DNA of 64,000 nucleotides from Bradyrhizobium sp. URHD0069 (GCF_000701345.1 NZ_JNIJ01000028.1:29545-93544); one strand, 5' to 3'. Counted from the stretch's first letter, positions 8,983 through 18,482 are shown. Notes: generated by a model from the letters alone, not told the origin. Program-made: numbers and translations.

Positions 8983-9327
8983 TTAGGTGGCGGCCGCCGG
9001 CGTAAACTTCGCGACGATGCCTTCCACGGGCTTGTAAGATTGCTTGGCGAGATCGGTATAAAGCCCAGCGATCTTCTGCGACTCGGCCACGAAGGTCTCA
9101 TACGAGGACTTCGCGAATTCAGTCTGCACCTCAAGCGCCTTGTCCAGCGATTTTACTCCGGACAACTTCTCCACGAATGACTTGGTGTCTTCAAACGACT
9201 TTTTGGTGTAATCGCCATAGGCGCTTGCGATTGCCTGAAGGCCGTTCTGAACGGTGGTCGCCGACGCTACGACAGTCTCGAAGTGTTCTTTTCCGTACTG
9301 CTGAATGTCTTCAATCTTCATCATCAT
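8983..9327 (-). CDS. Phasin family protein
   Basis: A 114-residue amphipathic helical protein of the phasin family, which coats polyhydroxyalkanoate granules. Recognisable segments are MKIEDIQQYGKEHFE at the start, QAIASAYGDYTKKSFEDTKSFVEKL, and EVQTEFAKSSYETFVAESQKI, followed by an Ala/Pro tail. The ATG was chosen because upstream sequence in the same frame lacks family features and contains the promoter and operator described separately; GGAAAGG lies just upstream. No PHA synthase genes are in the window. It converges with the TadG-like gene and shares its terminator. Confidence 0.9.
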   Translation of the reverse strand: MMMKIEDIQQYGKEHFETVVASATTVQNGLQAIASAYGDYTKKSFEDTKSFVEKLSGVKSLDKALEVQTEFAKSSYETFVAESQKIAGLYTDLAKQSYKPVEGIVAKFTPAAAT

Positions 9328-9390
9328 GGAAGCCTTTCCCGGACTGAATGTGCAGTGGAGCTGCCGGGAGGTCCCTGCTCCCGGCGCCAC

Positions 9391-9439
9391 ATATTTATTG
9401 CGATGCACAATAAAGTCAAGAATTTTGTGCGACGCACAA
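9391..9439 (-). promoter_or_regulatory. Phasin promoter with two PhaR-type operators
   Basis: Read on the minus strand, a -35-like TTGACT (9414-9419) and a -10-like AAATAT (9391-9396) are separated by 17 bp. The spacer contains TGCATCGCA (9399-9407) and just upstream of the -35 box is the palindrome TTGTGCGTCGCACAA (9425-9439). Both share the core TGC-N3-GCA, the kind of site bound by the PHA-responsive repressor PhaR. Position over the spacer suggests repression when polymer is absent. Identity of the regulator is inferred. Confidence 0.65.
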
Positions 9440-9720
9440 TCAATGGAATTTGCGACAAAGGCCGGGGCGCAGGCAAAGGATTTCTTAAGCGTTTGGAAAC
9501 TCCGGCGATTTAACCTGATTCTTGGCCTGTCGGGTTCCGGATAAGCAGCCGAAAAAATTGTTTGCGTACAGCCGTTTAGATGGAATGGCGGTCTAGGCGG
9601 GCGGCGGGCCAGAGATGTCTGTCCCAATTTGGCATCTTGAGCAGGGAAACGTCGCCGGCGGTCGGGCATAATTTGGCCTCACGCACCGGTGATCAAGACA
9701 GAAATTGGCAGGGGAAGTTG

Positions 9721-11526
9721 ATGCTTCGAACAACCTGGGCTTCCTCGCGTGTTTTGCGAGTGTGCGTCTTTGGGCTGGTCGCGATCACTACCGCAGTCAT
9801 CTTCACGAGTGAGGCTGACGCGCGCCGCTACCGCCGTCACCAAGCGCAGGTCGCCCGGGACAATTACAGCCCGGCATTCTCTTCGATCATCGTAGACGGC
9901 AATTCCGGTGCGACGCTCTCCGCCAGCAATCCCGACGCAAGCCGTCATCCAGCCTCGCTCACCAAGATCATGACGCTTTATCTGCTGTTCGAGCGCCTCG
10001 ACGCCGGCAAGATGAAGCTCGACACCGAAATGCAAGTTTCCGAGCACGCTTCCGAGCAAGCTCCCACCAAACTCGGGCTGCGCCCCGGTCAAACCATCCG
10101 CGTCGAAGACGCCATCAAAGGACTGGTGACGCGCTCGGCCAACGATGCTGCCGTCGTGATTGCGGAAGCCATCGCCGCCGGTGAAGACGATTTCGCCAAG
10201 CTGATGACCCGCAAAGCGCGCGCACTCGGCATGACCAAGACGGTTTATCGCAACGCGTCGGGCTTGCCCGACGACGAACAGGTGACGACGGCGCGGGACC
10301 AATCGATGCTGGGCCGCGCCATTCAGGACCGTTTTCCGCGCTATTATCGCTACTTCTCGACCACGGCGTTCAACTACCACGGCCGTTCGATCCGCAACCA
10401 CAATCGCCTGCTCGGCAGTGTCGAGGGCGTCGATGGAATCAAAACCGGTTACACCCGCGCATCTGGCTTCAATCTCGTGACATCGATGCGCCGCGGCAAC
10501 CGCCATCTGGTCGGCGTGGTGTTGGGGGGCCGCAGCGGCGGTTCGCGCGACGCCACTATGCGTAACCTGCTTGCCGAAAATCTCGAGAAGGCCGCGACCA
10601 AACGCACCGTCGCCGCGATCACCGAGCGCGGCGCTTCGGATGCCAATGCAGATGTTGCGGAAGCCGAAGTCGAGTCACGGCCGACGCAGACGGTTCAGGC
10701 CCAGGGTGCTGTCCAGGTCGCCTCCGCGGCATCCGAGCCGGTCGCGGCGCCGGCGCGTCCGACAGCGCCAGCTACGCGATCGATCATCGCGGCTGCTACG
10801 GCGGCGGTGCCCCCGCCGCAAGCCAGAGCCGAACCCGCCCCGCTTACCAACGGGGTGATCGAGACTCAGGCCATTGCCGCGATCCCCGGTTCGTCTGAAC
10901 CGATGAAGCCTGTCAAGGTCAAGACCGTCCAGGTTAAGGCCGGGCAGATGAAGTTGGCCTCGGCCGCTTCGCCGCAGCCGGCCACGCCGACCACCGGTGC
11001 AATACCGCCGACACGCCCGGAAGTATCCGAGACATCGAGCGCGGTCATGGCCAAAGCTGAAATCAACAAGGCCGAAATTGGCAAGGCTGAAGTTGCTCGA
11101 ACGGAAATGCCGCCTCAGCCGGCAGGCCACGGCACCGGCAACGGTTTGCTCGGCGTACTTCCTGCATCGAGTGTACCTTCCTCCTCCCAGGCGCTGGCCT
11201 ACTCTGATCCAACTCCCCGCCTCCAATCCCAGCCGCAAGCCGTTCAGCAAAACGGAGCGATCAAGCCGGTCGCAGCCCACACCGGATGGATCGTTCAGGT
11301 CGGCGCGCTGGAAAGCGAAACCGAAGCACGGCAGCGCATCGAGGCGGCGCGCAACCAAGCCCGCGGCCTGCTTGCGAAGGCCGATCCGTTCACCGAGCCG
11401 GTCGTCGCCAGGGGCGACAGGAAGCTGTTCCGGGCCCGCTTCGCCGGCCTCGATCGCGACCAGGCCGAAGCGGTATGCCGGACGTTGAAGCGTTCCGATA
11501 TCTCCTGCATCGCCGTTCGGAACTGA
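9721..11526 (+). CDS. D-alanyl-D-alanine carboxypeptidase (PBP5-type) with C-terminal SPOR domain
   Basis: This low-molecular-mass penicillin-binding protein trims pentapeptides in peptidoglycan. The 601-residue product has a signal peptide or anchor (about 10-35), the peptidase S11 domain with SLTK (Ser79, Lys82), SAN (139-141) and KTG (241-243), then a 230-residue Ala/Pro-rich linker and a C-terminal SPOR fold (about 520-601, beginning WIVQVGALESETEA). SPOR domains bind denuded glycan strands at the septum, so the enzyme is probably a division-site carboxypeptidase. The ATG preceded by AGGGGAAG was chosen over an upstream in-frame start. Confidence 0.93.
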   Translation: MLRTTWASSRVLRVCVFGLVAITTAVIFTSEADARRYRRHQAQVARDNYSPAFSSIIVDGNSGATLSASNPDASRHPASLTKIMTLYLLFERLDAGKMKLDTEMQVSEHASEQAPTKLGLRPGQTIRVEDAIKGLVTRSANDAAVVIAEAIAAGEDDFAKLMTRKARALGMTKTVYRNASGLPDDEQVTTARDQSMLGRAIQDRFPRYYRYFSTTAFNYHGRSIRNHNRLLGSVEGVDGIKTGYTRASGFNLVTSMRRGNRHLVGVVLGGRSGGSRDATMRNLLAENLEKAATKRTVAAITERGASDANADVAEAEVESRPTQTVQAQGAVQVASAASEPVAAPARPTAPATRSIIAAATAAVPPPQARAEPAPLTNGVIETQAIAAIPGSSEPMKPVKVKTVQVKAGQMKLASAASPQPATPTTGAIPPTRPEVSETSSAVMAKAEINKAEIGKAEVARTEMPPQPAGHGTGNGLLGVLPASSVPSSSQALAYSDPTPRLQSQPQAVQQNGAIKPVAAHTGWIVQVGALESETEARQRIEAARNQARGLLAKADPFTEPVVARGDRKLFRARFAGLDRDQAEAVCRTLKRSDISCIAVRN

Positions 11527-11781
11527 TCTATACGGCCGTCACGGCGGATAAGGCGCCGACGGGTCCGCGTAACGCGCGGCCCGATGACGGGCTTCGCAAA
11601 GCTTCGGCCTTTCCTGTTTGTGCCACGCTCCAATCCGCCACCTGCAAACCTTCCGTCAAGACTTTGCGGTTAGAACTGAGACGAATGATCGACCACGCCG
11701 GGCAACGGCGGGCGGCAACGGGGCGTCAGTCGGAGAAACTAGCAGAAGCAACTCGCGTAGCGTTTGGTGGCGTTGCCGGAG

Positions 11782-12513
11782 TTAGCTGTTATGCGTGCGA
11801 AGCAAAGTATCCTTGGCCTCGTTTACACGGGAGGCGAGGTACGTCGACCCCCCTTGGTCGGGATGCAATTTCTTCATGAGCGCGCGGTGCGCCCGGCTGA
11901 TCTCGTCACGCCCCGCCCCCGGCTGCAGGCCAAGGATCTGATAGGCCTCCTCGTCCGTCATTTTGCCGCTCGACGCCGCGCGGCCCTGCCCCCCTCTCGC
12001 ATTTCCCTGCGCGTGCTGACGCCAAGCGGGAAACCTGCGGTCCAGATAGCTTTCAAGTAACGACACGCTTTCGGCATCGAAGCCTGGGATCATCGCCGTC
12101 AATTGCGGCAGATCGAATTCATCGAGCGAATGGCCGGCATATGGCCCGGCAGCGATCTGGCCTGACAGTCGGCCGCTGTCGTGATCCAGGATCATCTCGA
12201 GGAACTGCGAGCGGACCCGCGACGTCTGTCCCGGCGAGCGTTGCGCGCCTGCGCCCCCGAATATCCCGCCGAAATTGCCGAACCCGGATGCCCCGAAAGG
12301 CGACCAGCCCAAGAGCCCCGCGCCGAAGATGCCGAGCGGGATGGCCACCGCAAGCTCACCCTTGATGCCGGTAAAAACCGCGACAGCGAGCGCCACAACG
12401 CCGCCGCCGATCTTGATCGTGCGCGCAAGCACAACCGGATTGGCCGCACGAAACATCTGCAGCAGCGTATAAAGAACAATAACGGCGACGATGCCGGCGA
12501 TCAGGGTAGGCAT
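11782..12513 (-). CDS. Membrane-anchored DnaJ-domain protein
   Basis: The 243-residue protein has an N-terminal transmembrane helix (about 1-20), a second hydrophobic stretch (36-70), a Gly/Phe-rich segment (72-90), a middle helical region and a C-terminal J domain. The J domain shows YQILGLQPGA, basic helix II and HPD at 217-219, which stimulates Hsp70 ATPase. C-terminal placement of the J domain behind a membrane anchor resembles Tim14/DjlA-type co-chaperones, so a DnaK partner at the inner membrane is likely. Upstream lie VWA and hydrolase genes on the same strand with gaps of 74 and 104 bp, possibly one transcript. Confidence 0.85.
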   Translation of the reverse strand: MPTLIAGIVAVIVLYTLLQMFRAANPVVLARTIKIGGGVVALAVAVFTGIKGELAVAIPLGIFGAGLLGWSPFGASGFGNFGGIFGGAGAQRSPGQTSRVRSQFLEMILDHDSGRLSGQIAAGPYAGHSLDEFDLPQLTAMIPGFDAESVSLLESYLDRRFPAWRQHAQGNARGGQGRAASSGKMTDEEAYQILGLQPGAGRDEISRAHRALMKKLHPDQGGSTYLASRVNEAKDTLLRTHNS

Positions 12514-12587
12514 GAATTCAATATAGTGGCATCAGCGGCAAAAAACACGACGGTCGCCGCGCTCATCTTCGGGGAGAGCTGAACCAA

Positions 12588-13355
12588 TCACTTCATCTGG
12601 CCGAGCAGTTTAGCGGCGCCGCTTCCTGTCTTTGACAACCTCAGCAGCGCTTCGCGGCCGCCGGCGGCATAGGCCGCCACGGCCCGCAACAGTTCGCGCA
12701 GCTGCGCCGCAGCGCCGGGATCGAACCTGCACCACGCGCCGCCGGTCAGGCGCGCGATCTCCCGGAACGCCCGCTCGGCGACGGCGTCGTGACCTTCCTG
12801 AAACATGAACACCGGCACTTTGAGCAAGCCGAGTTCGCCTGCCTTGGCGCAGAGATCGTCGATCAGCTCCTCCATGGCGTCGCCGACGAAGACCACCGCG
12901 CGCACCCCGGAGGCCACCGCCTCGCGTCGCGCCTCCGACAGCACCTTGCCGATCTGGGTGTTGCCGCCGCGGCAATCGATCTTCCCCATCAGCTTCGCCA
13001 GTTGCGCGCTGTCGGAAATCCACCCGGTGGCGCGGCACTCATTGAAGCCGCGGTAATAAACGAGGCGGATATCGAGACTGCCGATTGAGGCCGCCTCGCG
13101 AAACATATCGGCCTGCAGCGCACAGGCCATATCCCAGGTCGGCTGCCGGCTCATGGTGGCATCGAGCGCGAACACCAGCCGGCCCTTTGCGCCGGCCGCA
13201 TGGGGCGACATTGCGCGAGCCCTGGCGACGAAGGCCGCAATATCTTCCGAAGCCGACGGCTTCGCCTCCGGCAACGAACCGGGCTTGCCGGACGCAGGCT
13301 TTTGCGCCGGGGACACTTCGCCTGCAGGCTTGGGTTTGGTCGGTTCGCCGGACAT
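12588..13355 (-). CDS. VWA domain-containing protein
   Basis: After a disordered Lys/Pro/Ala N-terminus (1-40), residues 60-240 form a von Willebrand A domain. The first strand GRLVFALDATMS carries a DxTxS MIDAS-like motif, and a later strand VRAVVFVGDAMEE supplies the MIDAS Asp. The protein is 255 residues, has no signal peptide and is probably cytoplasmic. VWA proteins of this type often pair with AAA+ ATPases or act in metal-dependent assembly, but none is adjacent; the neighbour downstream is a membrane J-domain protein. Specific role unknown. Confidence 0.75.
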   Translation of the reverse strand: MSGEPTKPKPAGEVSPAQKPASGKPGSLPEAKPSASEDIAAFVARARAMSPHAAGAKGRLVFALDATMSRQPTWDMACALQADMFREAASIGSLDIRLVYYRGFNECRATGWISDSAQLAKLMGKIDCRGGNTQIGKVLSEARREAVASGVRAVVFVGDAMEELIDDLCAKAGELGLLKVPVFMFQEGHDAVAERAFREIARLTGGAWCRFDPGAAAQLRELLRAVAAYAAGGREALLRLSKTGSGAAKLLGQMK

Positions 13356-13459
13356 AAGCGCTCACAATTGCAGCAAGCTTTATGTGGGCCGGGATCGGGG
13401 AGCGGTCAATGCGCGTGAGAGGCGCTATCCTTCTCACGCCGGGAGCGATCGATCCCGCG

Positions 13460-14314
13460 TCAGTTATGGACCGGCGCGTAAGGCGTGACCGGGCCGGCAT
13501 CGGTCATGACCGGCGGCGACTTTGTCTCGACGGGCTTGAGCGGATTGTCCTCGGCAAGGAATTTGTCGAGCATTTCCTGGATCGTTACCTTCGCATTGTC
13601 AGGACCGGTATCGCGCATGTCGTTGTGCTGGAAACCGGTATTGACCACCGTGATCCCGGCCTTCTCGCAGACCTCGTCGGCCGGAACGACCCCGGGGTCG
13701 GGCTTGAACACCGGATCCTGCGAACGGAAAGAAAGGATCTTGAACTTGCCGTCGGTCATAAACGGCACGCGCAGATTGTCGAGTGTCACGACCTTCTTGA
13801 TCTGGTCAGGGTACAGCTTGGCGAAATACACCGAGATGTCGCCGCCATTGGAATGTCCTACCAGGGTCAGACGCTCATAGTCGGCATTCGGCTGGAGCTT
13901 TTTCATTTCATCGACCGCAAAGCGAATGTTGGCAATGCCACGCTGATACTGCGGCAAGCGGCCGACATAGAGTTCGCCGACTTTCGTCACCATCGGCGCG
14001 TCAGTGGGCAAATCATGCTGGATGCTGATCGCCATATAGCCGCGGGCCGCAAAGACGTTCGCCAGAAAAGAGTACTCGGTGAATTTGACGGTGTTGCCGT
14101 GGTTGAGGATTGCCACCGGCAGCTTGATCATGCCGGCGTTCGCCTGCATCTCCTTATCGCGTCGTACCGCGATATCGACCGCAACCGGACGGTTGTCGCG
14201 GGCCGGATCATTGAACGTCAGAGTCTCGTGACGGATCGCCCATTTGCTCACGGTGAAATACGCAACGGTCATCACCGCGCCAAGCGAAACCAGAATGGCA
14301 ATTCCACGCTTCAT
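13460..14314 (-). CDS. Alpha/beta hydrolase, probably exported
   Basis: A 284-residue protein with an N-terminal membrane or signal segment (about 3-22). The alpha/beta-hydrolase core shows an oxyanion region NHGNT (71-75), an RGYMAISIQH strand, and nucleophile elbow GHSNGG with Ser155. A candidate catalytic His lies in GFQHNDM near residue 243. The closest general description is a dienelactone hydrolase- or lipase-like periplasmic esterase; substrate cannot be read from sequence. The last 30 residues are Pro/Val-rich. It is followed on the same strand by VWA and DnaJ genes. Confidence 0.75.
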   Translation of the reverse strand: MKRGIAILVSLGAVMTVAYFTVSKWAIRHETLTFNDPARDNRPVAVDIAVRRDKEMQANAGMIKLPVAILNHGNTVKFTEYSFLANVFAARGYMAISIQHDLPTDAPMVTKVGELYVGRLPQYQRGIANIRFAVDEMKKLQPNADYERLTLVGHSNGGDISVYFAKLYPDQIKKVVTLDNLRVPFMTDGKFKILSFRSQDPVFKPDPGVVPADEVCEKAGITVVNTGFQHNDMRDTGPDNAKVTIQEMLDKFLAEDNPLKPVETKSPPVMTDAGPVTPYAPVHN

Positions 14315-14678
14315 GTCATCCTCGGCGCACCGCTCCCGTAACGAAAGCCCTGTTCCAACGGCTGGGACTCTGCGGTCCCTTGTGCATAATATATGTCACA
14401 TCGGCGTGACCGGTAGACCAAATGTTGTGAATTGACCGCCTGCTCATTGTGCAGTGCGCTCAATTCGGGTAACCGCCACAATCGAGAATGTTTGGTCCTC
14501 CCTGTTGGACCACCAACGTCCGGTCGGATCTAAAATTCGGATCAAAAATAAAGGCTTTGTGAACAAAGCTTTCCGAGGAATTTTGTTCCCCGAAAACCGA
14601 CACCGAGTCAAGAGACCATCCGCATGGCGCTCTCACCGCCAACCAATCCGGTTGGTAGTAACACCTTACCACACGGCC
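14315..14678. other. Intergenic region between mipZ and the hydrolase gene
   Basis: About 360 bp downstream of mipZ and upstream of the minus-strand hydrolase gene. No convincing coding sequence is present. Only short imperfect palindromes (for example ACCAA/TTGGT near 14649) are visible and no T-tailed terminator. Confidence 0.5.
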
Positions 14679-15602
14679 CTAGGCGCCCAGGATGTCGTGG
14701 AGCTCGAGCGGCTTGTCGACCTGGTTGAACCACTCGGCTCGGTTGGCCGCGCGGCGGCGGCCGCGCTCGTCGAGCGGCAGTTTCAACTGGCGCAGCAGGT
14801 TGGTCACCTCCTCGCGCGCGGTCACGTGGCCCATGCTCGGACGGGTGCCAAGCGTCGCCTCGTCGAGATCGTCGAGCGCCGTCAACCCGCGTGGGAAGAA
14901 CTCCCGGTAAACCACGCGTTCGGCAAAACCATCGATCGAGCGGAAGCCGAGCCGGAACGACAGCTCGTTGAGGCCGTCAGCGACCAGCTGCTTGTTGCGC
15001 GATCCCAGCATCGACAGTCGGTTGCGGACCACGATCCAGTCGGTAGAGGCGCCATCGAGTTGGCGGCGCTTGCGCCGTGTGTCGCGCACCATCTCCGCAT
15101 AGTGGCTTTCGCCGGTCACCGAATAGGTCGCGGGGTCGACGGTCCCGAGGACATCGAAATCGAGGAAACTGTCGTTGATCGGCGTCACCAGGGTATCGGC
15201 CATCGAGTGCGCCAGACGCATCAGATAGCTATCCGCCCCCGGAGTATCGATCACGATAAAATCGAAGCTACGCTCGACCGCGCTCACCGCGTCTACGAAT
15301 TGCTGGAATTCGGACGTCTCGTTGTCGGCGATCTGCATGGTCTCGCCAAGCTTGATGCAGCAATGCACCGGCAGTTCCAGCTCCAGGCCGGTGCGGCGCG
15401 CCCAAGCGCTTCGGTTGTTGATGTAACGGGTGAAGCTCTGCTGGCGGCAGTCGAGATCAATGGTGGCGACGCGCTGGCCAGCTTTCAACAGGGCAACCGC
15501 GATATGCAAGGCGGTGGTGGATTTCCCTGAACCGCCCTTCTCGTTGCCCAGCACCACCACATGCGCCGAGTCCGACTGCCCCTGACTAGCCTGCAGCAAC
15601 AT
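14679..15602 (-). CDS. mipZ: MipZ-type ParA ATPase controlling division-site placement
   Basis: The 307-residue protein is a ParA/MinD superfamily ATPase with deviant Walker A KGGSGKST (22-29), signature Lys/Asp pattern TIDLDCRQQSF, and the FIVIDTPG switch. Residues matching MipZ rather than chromosomal ParA include the TRYINNRSAW and DWIVVRNRLS segments and the conserved TPINDSFLDFDVLG region. In Caulobacter MipZ forms a bipolar gradient with ParB and inhibits FtsZ assembly away from midcell. It is monocistronic here, divergent from panC, far from parAB, as usual in alphaproteobacteria. Confidence 0.92.
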   Translation of the reverse strand: MLLQASQGQSDSAHVVVLGNEKGGSGKSTTALHIAVALLKAGQRVATIDLDCRQQSFTRYINNRSAWARRTGLELELPVHCCIKLGETMQIADNETSEFQQFVDAVSAVERSFDFIVIDTPGADSYLMRLAHSMADTLVTPINDSFLDFDVLGTVDPATYSVTGESHYAEMVRDTRRKRRQLDGASTDWIVVRNRLSMLGSRNKQLVADGLNELSFRLGFRSIDGFAERVVYREFFPRGLTALDDLDEATLGTRPSMGHVTAREEVTNLLRQLKLPLDERGRRRAANRAEWFNQVDKPLELHDILGA

Positions 15603-15878
15603 TTTTTACCCCACGTGGATATCTTCAAATTGCGCGCGACCGCGGTCAAGTTAAATGCGCGATAACATTCCGGAGTCGTTGATCGTCTGCCTTAATCATG
15701 AATCGCATGGCCGGATCAGCGGCAATCACGCACAAGCGGCGGACAATCTTTGAGACGAGCACCAGCCTCGTGCGCGTGACGACCTGCTTGGCGACCAAGC
15801 ATCGGTCTTGCTAAGGTCGGCATGCCCGCCGCACTGTCAGCGCTGGCCGCCTCCTTGACACCGAAAGATCGAGCCCAG

Positions 15879-16730
15879 ATGTCGCGAAGCCCCTTGATCG
15901 TACGCACGGTCCCTGCGTTGCGCCGCGCCCTGGATAGCCTCCGCGCGAAAAAGGCGACGACCGCATTGGTGCCGACCATGGGAGCACTCCATGACGGCCA
16001 TGTGTCGCTGGTTCGGCTGGCGAAGCGCCGCGCCGCGAAGTTGATCGTCTCGATCTTCGTCAACCCCACCCAGTTCGCGCCATCGGAGGATTTCAGTTCT
16101 TACCCGCGCACCTGGAAGGCCGATGTCGCCAAGCTCGCCGCCGAGAATGTCGACCTGATCTGGAATCCGGACGTCAAAACCATGTATCCGGACGGCTTTG
16201 CCACCAGGATTCTGACCGAAGGGCCGGCCACCGTAGGCCTGGAGGATCGCTTCCGGCCGCACTTCTTCGGCGGCGTCACCACCGTGGTCGGCAAGCTGTT
16301 CACGCAGTGTCGACCGGATTTCGCGATCTTCGGCGAAAAGGATTTCCAGCAATTGCGGGTCGTGACGCGGATGGGCAGGGATCTCGATCTTGGCGTCAAG
16401 GTGATTGGCTCGCCCACCGTGCGCGAGCGCGATGGCCTCGCGATGTCTTCGCGTAACGTCTATTTATCGGCGGAAGAACGCCGCGTGGCGCCGGCGCTGT
16501 ACCGCGCCATGAAGGAGACCGCCAAGCGCTTGCGTGCGGGCGACGATATCAAGGCCGCGATGGCCGGAGGCGCTGAGTTGATCACTGACGCCGGCTTCAT
16601 CCTCGACTACTTCGAGGCTCGGCACGCCGACACCTTGGCGCCGATCGGCTCGACGAAGGAGGGACCGGTGCGAATTCTGGTTGCGGCAAAGCTCGGAAAG
16701 ACACGCCTGATCGATAATTTCGGCGTCTAA
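15879..16730 (+). CDS. panC: Pantoate--beta-alanine ligase PanC
   Basis: PanC condenses pantoate and beta-alanine with ATP hydrolysis to AMP in pantothenate/CoA biosynthesis. The 283-residue protein has the nucleotidyl-transferase signature VPTMGALHDGH (31-41), IFVNPTQFAP, FGGVTTVVGKLF, FGEKDFQQL and AMSSRNVYL (KMSKS-like). Length and sequence run match the family fully. The ATG at MSRSPL gives the standard length; an upstream in-frame ATG at 15822 adds 19 residues unlike the family. panB is not adjacent. Confidence 0.96.
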   Translation: MSRSPLIVRTVPALRRALDSLRAKKATTALVPTMGALHDGHVSLVRLAKRRAAKLIVSIFVNPTQFAPSEDFSSYPRTWKADVAKLAAENVDLIWNPDVKTMYPDGFATRILTEGPATVGLEDRFRPHFFGGVTTVVGKLFTQCRPDFAIFGEKDFQQLRVVTRMGRDLDLGVKVIGSPTVRERDGLAMSSRNVYLSAEERRVAPALYRAMKETAKRLRAGDDIKAAMAGGAELITDAGFILDYFEARHADTLAPIGSTKEGPVRILVAAKLGKTRLIDNFGV

Positions 16731-16735
16731 AGACT

Positions 16736-16824
16736 TTCCGTTCGATAGAATCTAAACGGAGCTCTAGATTCCTGATTTGACGCGTTTTCTTGGCACGAAC
16801 CGGGCTCCACTTCGCTTGAAAACG
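16736..16824. repeat. Dispersed intergenic repeat, family A, copy 1
   Basis: This sequence, directly after panC, aligns with 54637-54725. The best-conserved core (16766-16791) differs from the other copy (54666-54691) at one position, and the flanking ACTTCGCTTGAAAACG segment is also shared. Both copies lie between a plus-strand stop codon and a minus-strand gene end. Confidence 0.85.
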
Positions 16825-16844
16825 CCCTAAAAGCAGCCCGGGGC

Positions 16845-17285
16845 TTAGAGCAACCCGAGATCGCGCAGTTCGCGGCGCAACGGTTCGGGCATTGCCGCAA
16901 CGCTGGCAGCGGCCGCCTTGCCGAGATCGGGCGGCGCGGCATCTTCCGTAAAATAGCGCCAGCCCTGGAACGCCCGCATCGGCCGCGGCGATACCGCAAT
17001 CACTTTGGGCTGCATCACCAGCCGGCACCGGCCGATGCCGTCGCGATCGCGGAAGGGTTCGATCGCGATGATTTTTTCACGGGCTGCGATTTCACCCCGG
17101 ATCACCCAGTACAGCGAGCCGCCCGCGAGCAACTCTTCGACGCGCTTCGGCTTCATCCGGGTGATGTGAATATGACGAAGCGGCAGGCCTTTCTTCTTGG
17201 CCGTTTGCATACGCTCGGCGACCCAGCCTTTGAGTTCCTTGACGGACTCGCAGCCGACGGCGAGCTTGATGAGATGAAGTGGCAT
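16845..17285 (-). CDS. DUF1489 family protein
   Basis: A 146-residue protein with the DUF1489 layout: MPLHLIKLAVGC at the start, LRHIHITRMKPKR, GGSLYWVIRGEI, and RCRLVMQPKVIAVSPRPMRAFQGWRYF. The family is confined largely to alphaproteobacteria and uncharacterised. The frame remains open to a GTG at 17327 that overlaps the upstream gene's stop in a GTGA, so translational coupling is possible, but the family normally begins at MPLHL. Its C-terminus has LRRELRDLGLL. Confidence 0.85.
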   Translation of the reverse strand: MPLHLIKLAVGCESVKELKGWVAERMQTAKKKGLPLRHIHITRMKPKRVEELLAGGSLYWVIRGEIAAREKIIAIEPFRDRDGIGRCRLVMQPKVIAVSPRPMRAFQGWRYFTEDAAPPDLGKAAAASVAAMPEPLRRELRDLGLL

Positions 17286-17323
17286 GGTTGGAAGGTAGCG
17301 CGCAGCCTCGGCTTTTGAAAGGA

Positions 17324-18334
17324 TCACTCGTTCGCGGCTGAGGGCGCAGGTGCTGTTGCGGGACCCGGCGCTGCGGGCGCAAGCTGAACCGGCGCGGCCG
17401 TGCGCGCGGGTTTCGGCGCAGGCTGCTTTTTCGCCGCCGCGAGCGCGGGAGCCGTGGCCGCCGGCGGACGTGGTGACGGCAATGGCGCACTAGCTGCCGG
17501 TAATGGCGCCGCCGCTGGCGGGCGCGGCGCAACCGGCGTCGCCGCCGGACCCGGCTCCGGCGTCATGATGCTGACAGCCGGGGTCGAGGCAGCGGAGGGA
17601 AATTCGGCATTGGTGGGCTTGCCTGTTGGCGTCGATGGCGCAAGTGCCGCGACCGGCCCGGTGGCCGCCGGGGGCACGTTCCACAGCGGCGCGTAACGCG
17701 AAACCAGCCCCTCATAGGTCCGCTCGTTCATGTTGGCCGCGACCTGCTGGTAGTCGGTCAGCGACCGGAAAGCTGCGCAGGCCGACGGCGTACAATGGTC
17801 GCGCGCGGCGAGCACATAGGCCATCAGTCCATAACGGTCCCGCTCAACCGCGCGGCGCAGCGCTTGCGCCTCGGATGTCATGCTGCGGTTTGCTGCCGAG
17901 GCATCGCCCAGCGCGGTCAGCCGCGTGATCTGAGACGCCGCATAGGATACGGCCGCGGCAACCGATTCGGCGGAACCGAACAACGCCTTCTCGCACGCCG
18001 CCAAAACGGTATCACCCGCCAGATCGTCGATGCACGACAATGCCGGCAGCGCCGCGCTCGCCGACCGGGTCGCGCGCGTCGACTGCAAGGATTGCGTCTC
18101 ACCGGCGGCGCCCGCGCCATCCGGACCGAACCCGCGAATGGCGGCGGCCCCCGCGATGCCGATAGCCAGCAGCGTGATCACCGTCAGCGCGCCGTTGACG
18201 ACGGATTTCTCCGCCCGCAACACTGTGATGAGAACGATGACCCCGAAGAATCCCGCCGCGGCCAATGTCAGCCACATCGGAAAGGTTGGCGAACGCCAAA
18301 GTTCATCCAGTGATGCAGCCCCGAACCAGTTCAT
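17324..18334 (-). CDS. Membrane protein with Ala/Pro-rich tail
   Basis: A 336-residue protein of unrecognised family. Two N-terminal membrane helices (about 18-40 and 46-68) are followed by a soluble region (90-220) that contains four cysteines, some in paired spacing (SCIDDL, AACEKAL, DHCTPSACAAF), suggesting a disulfide-stabilised periplasmic helical domain. The last 115 residues are almost entirely Ala, Pro and Lys. It overlaps the possible GTG start of the DUF1489 gene by four bases, so the two are likely an operon. Confidence 0.65.
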   Translation of the reverse strand: MNWFGAASLDELWRSPTFPMWLTLAAAGFFGVIVLITVLRAEKSVVNGALTVITLLAIGIAGAAAIRGFGPDGAGAAGETQSLQSTRATRSASAALPALSCIDDLAGDTVLAACEKALFGSAESVAAAVSYAASQITRLTALGDASAANRSMTSEAQALRRAVERDRYGLMAYVLAARDHCTPSACAAFRSLTDYQQVAANMNERTYEGLVSRYAPLWNVPPAATGPVAALAPSTPTGKPTNAEFPSAASTPAVSIMTPEPGPAATPVAPRPPAAAPLPAASAPLPSPRPPAATAPALAAAKKQPAPKPARTAAPVQLAPAAPGPATAPAPSAANE

Positions 18335-18482
18335 GCGCGGTGTTCCTCAACGCAGCATAAAGCGCATCCAGCGAATGAATGCCCTTTTTTGCACACCTTG
18401 CGCAAGCAAAAATGGTCCTGCGAACGGGGCCTTTTAACGGCAACGAAGTGGAACCCGCTTCGCCGGGCCATGCGCTCGATGT

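Noticed and set aside
9580..9720. N-terminal extension of the carboxypeptidase
   Set aside because: No signal-peptide logic in this part; the ATG at 9721 has AGGGGAAG upstream and gives a normal exported N-terminus.
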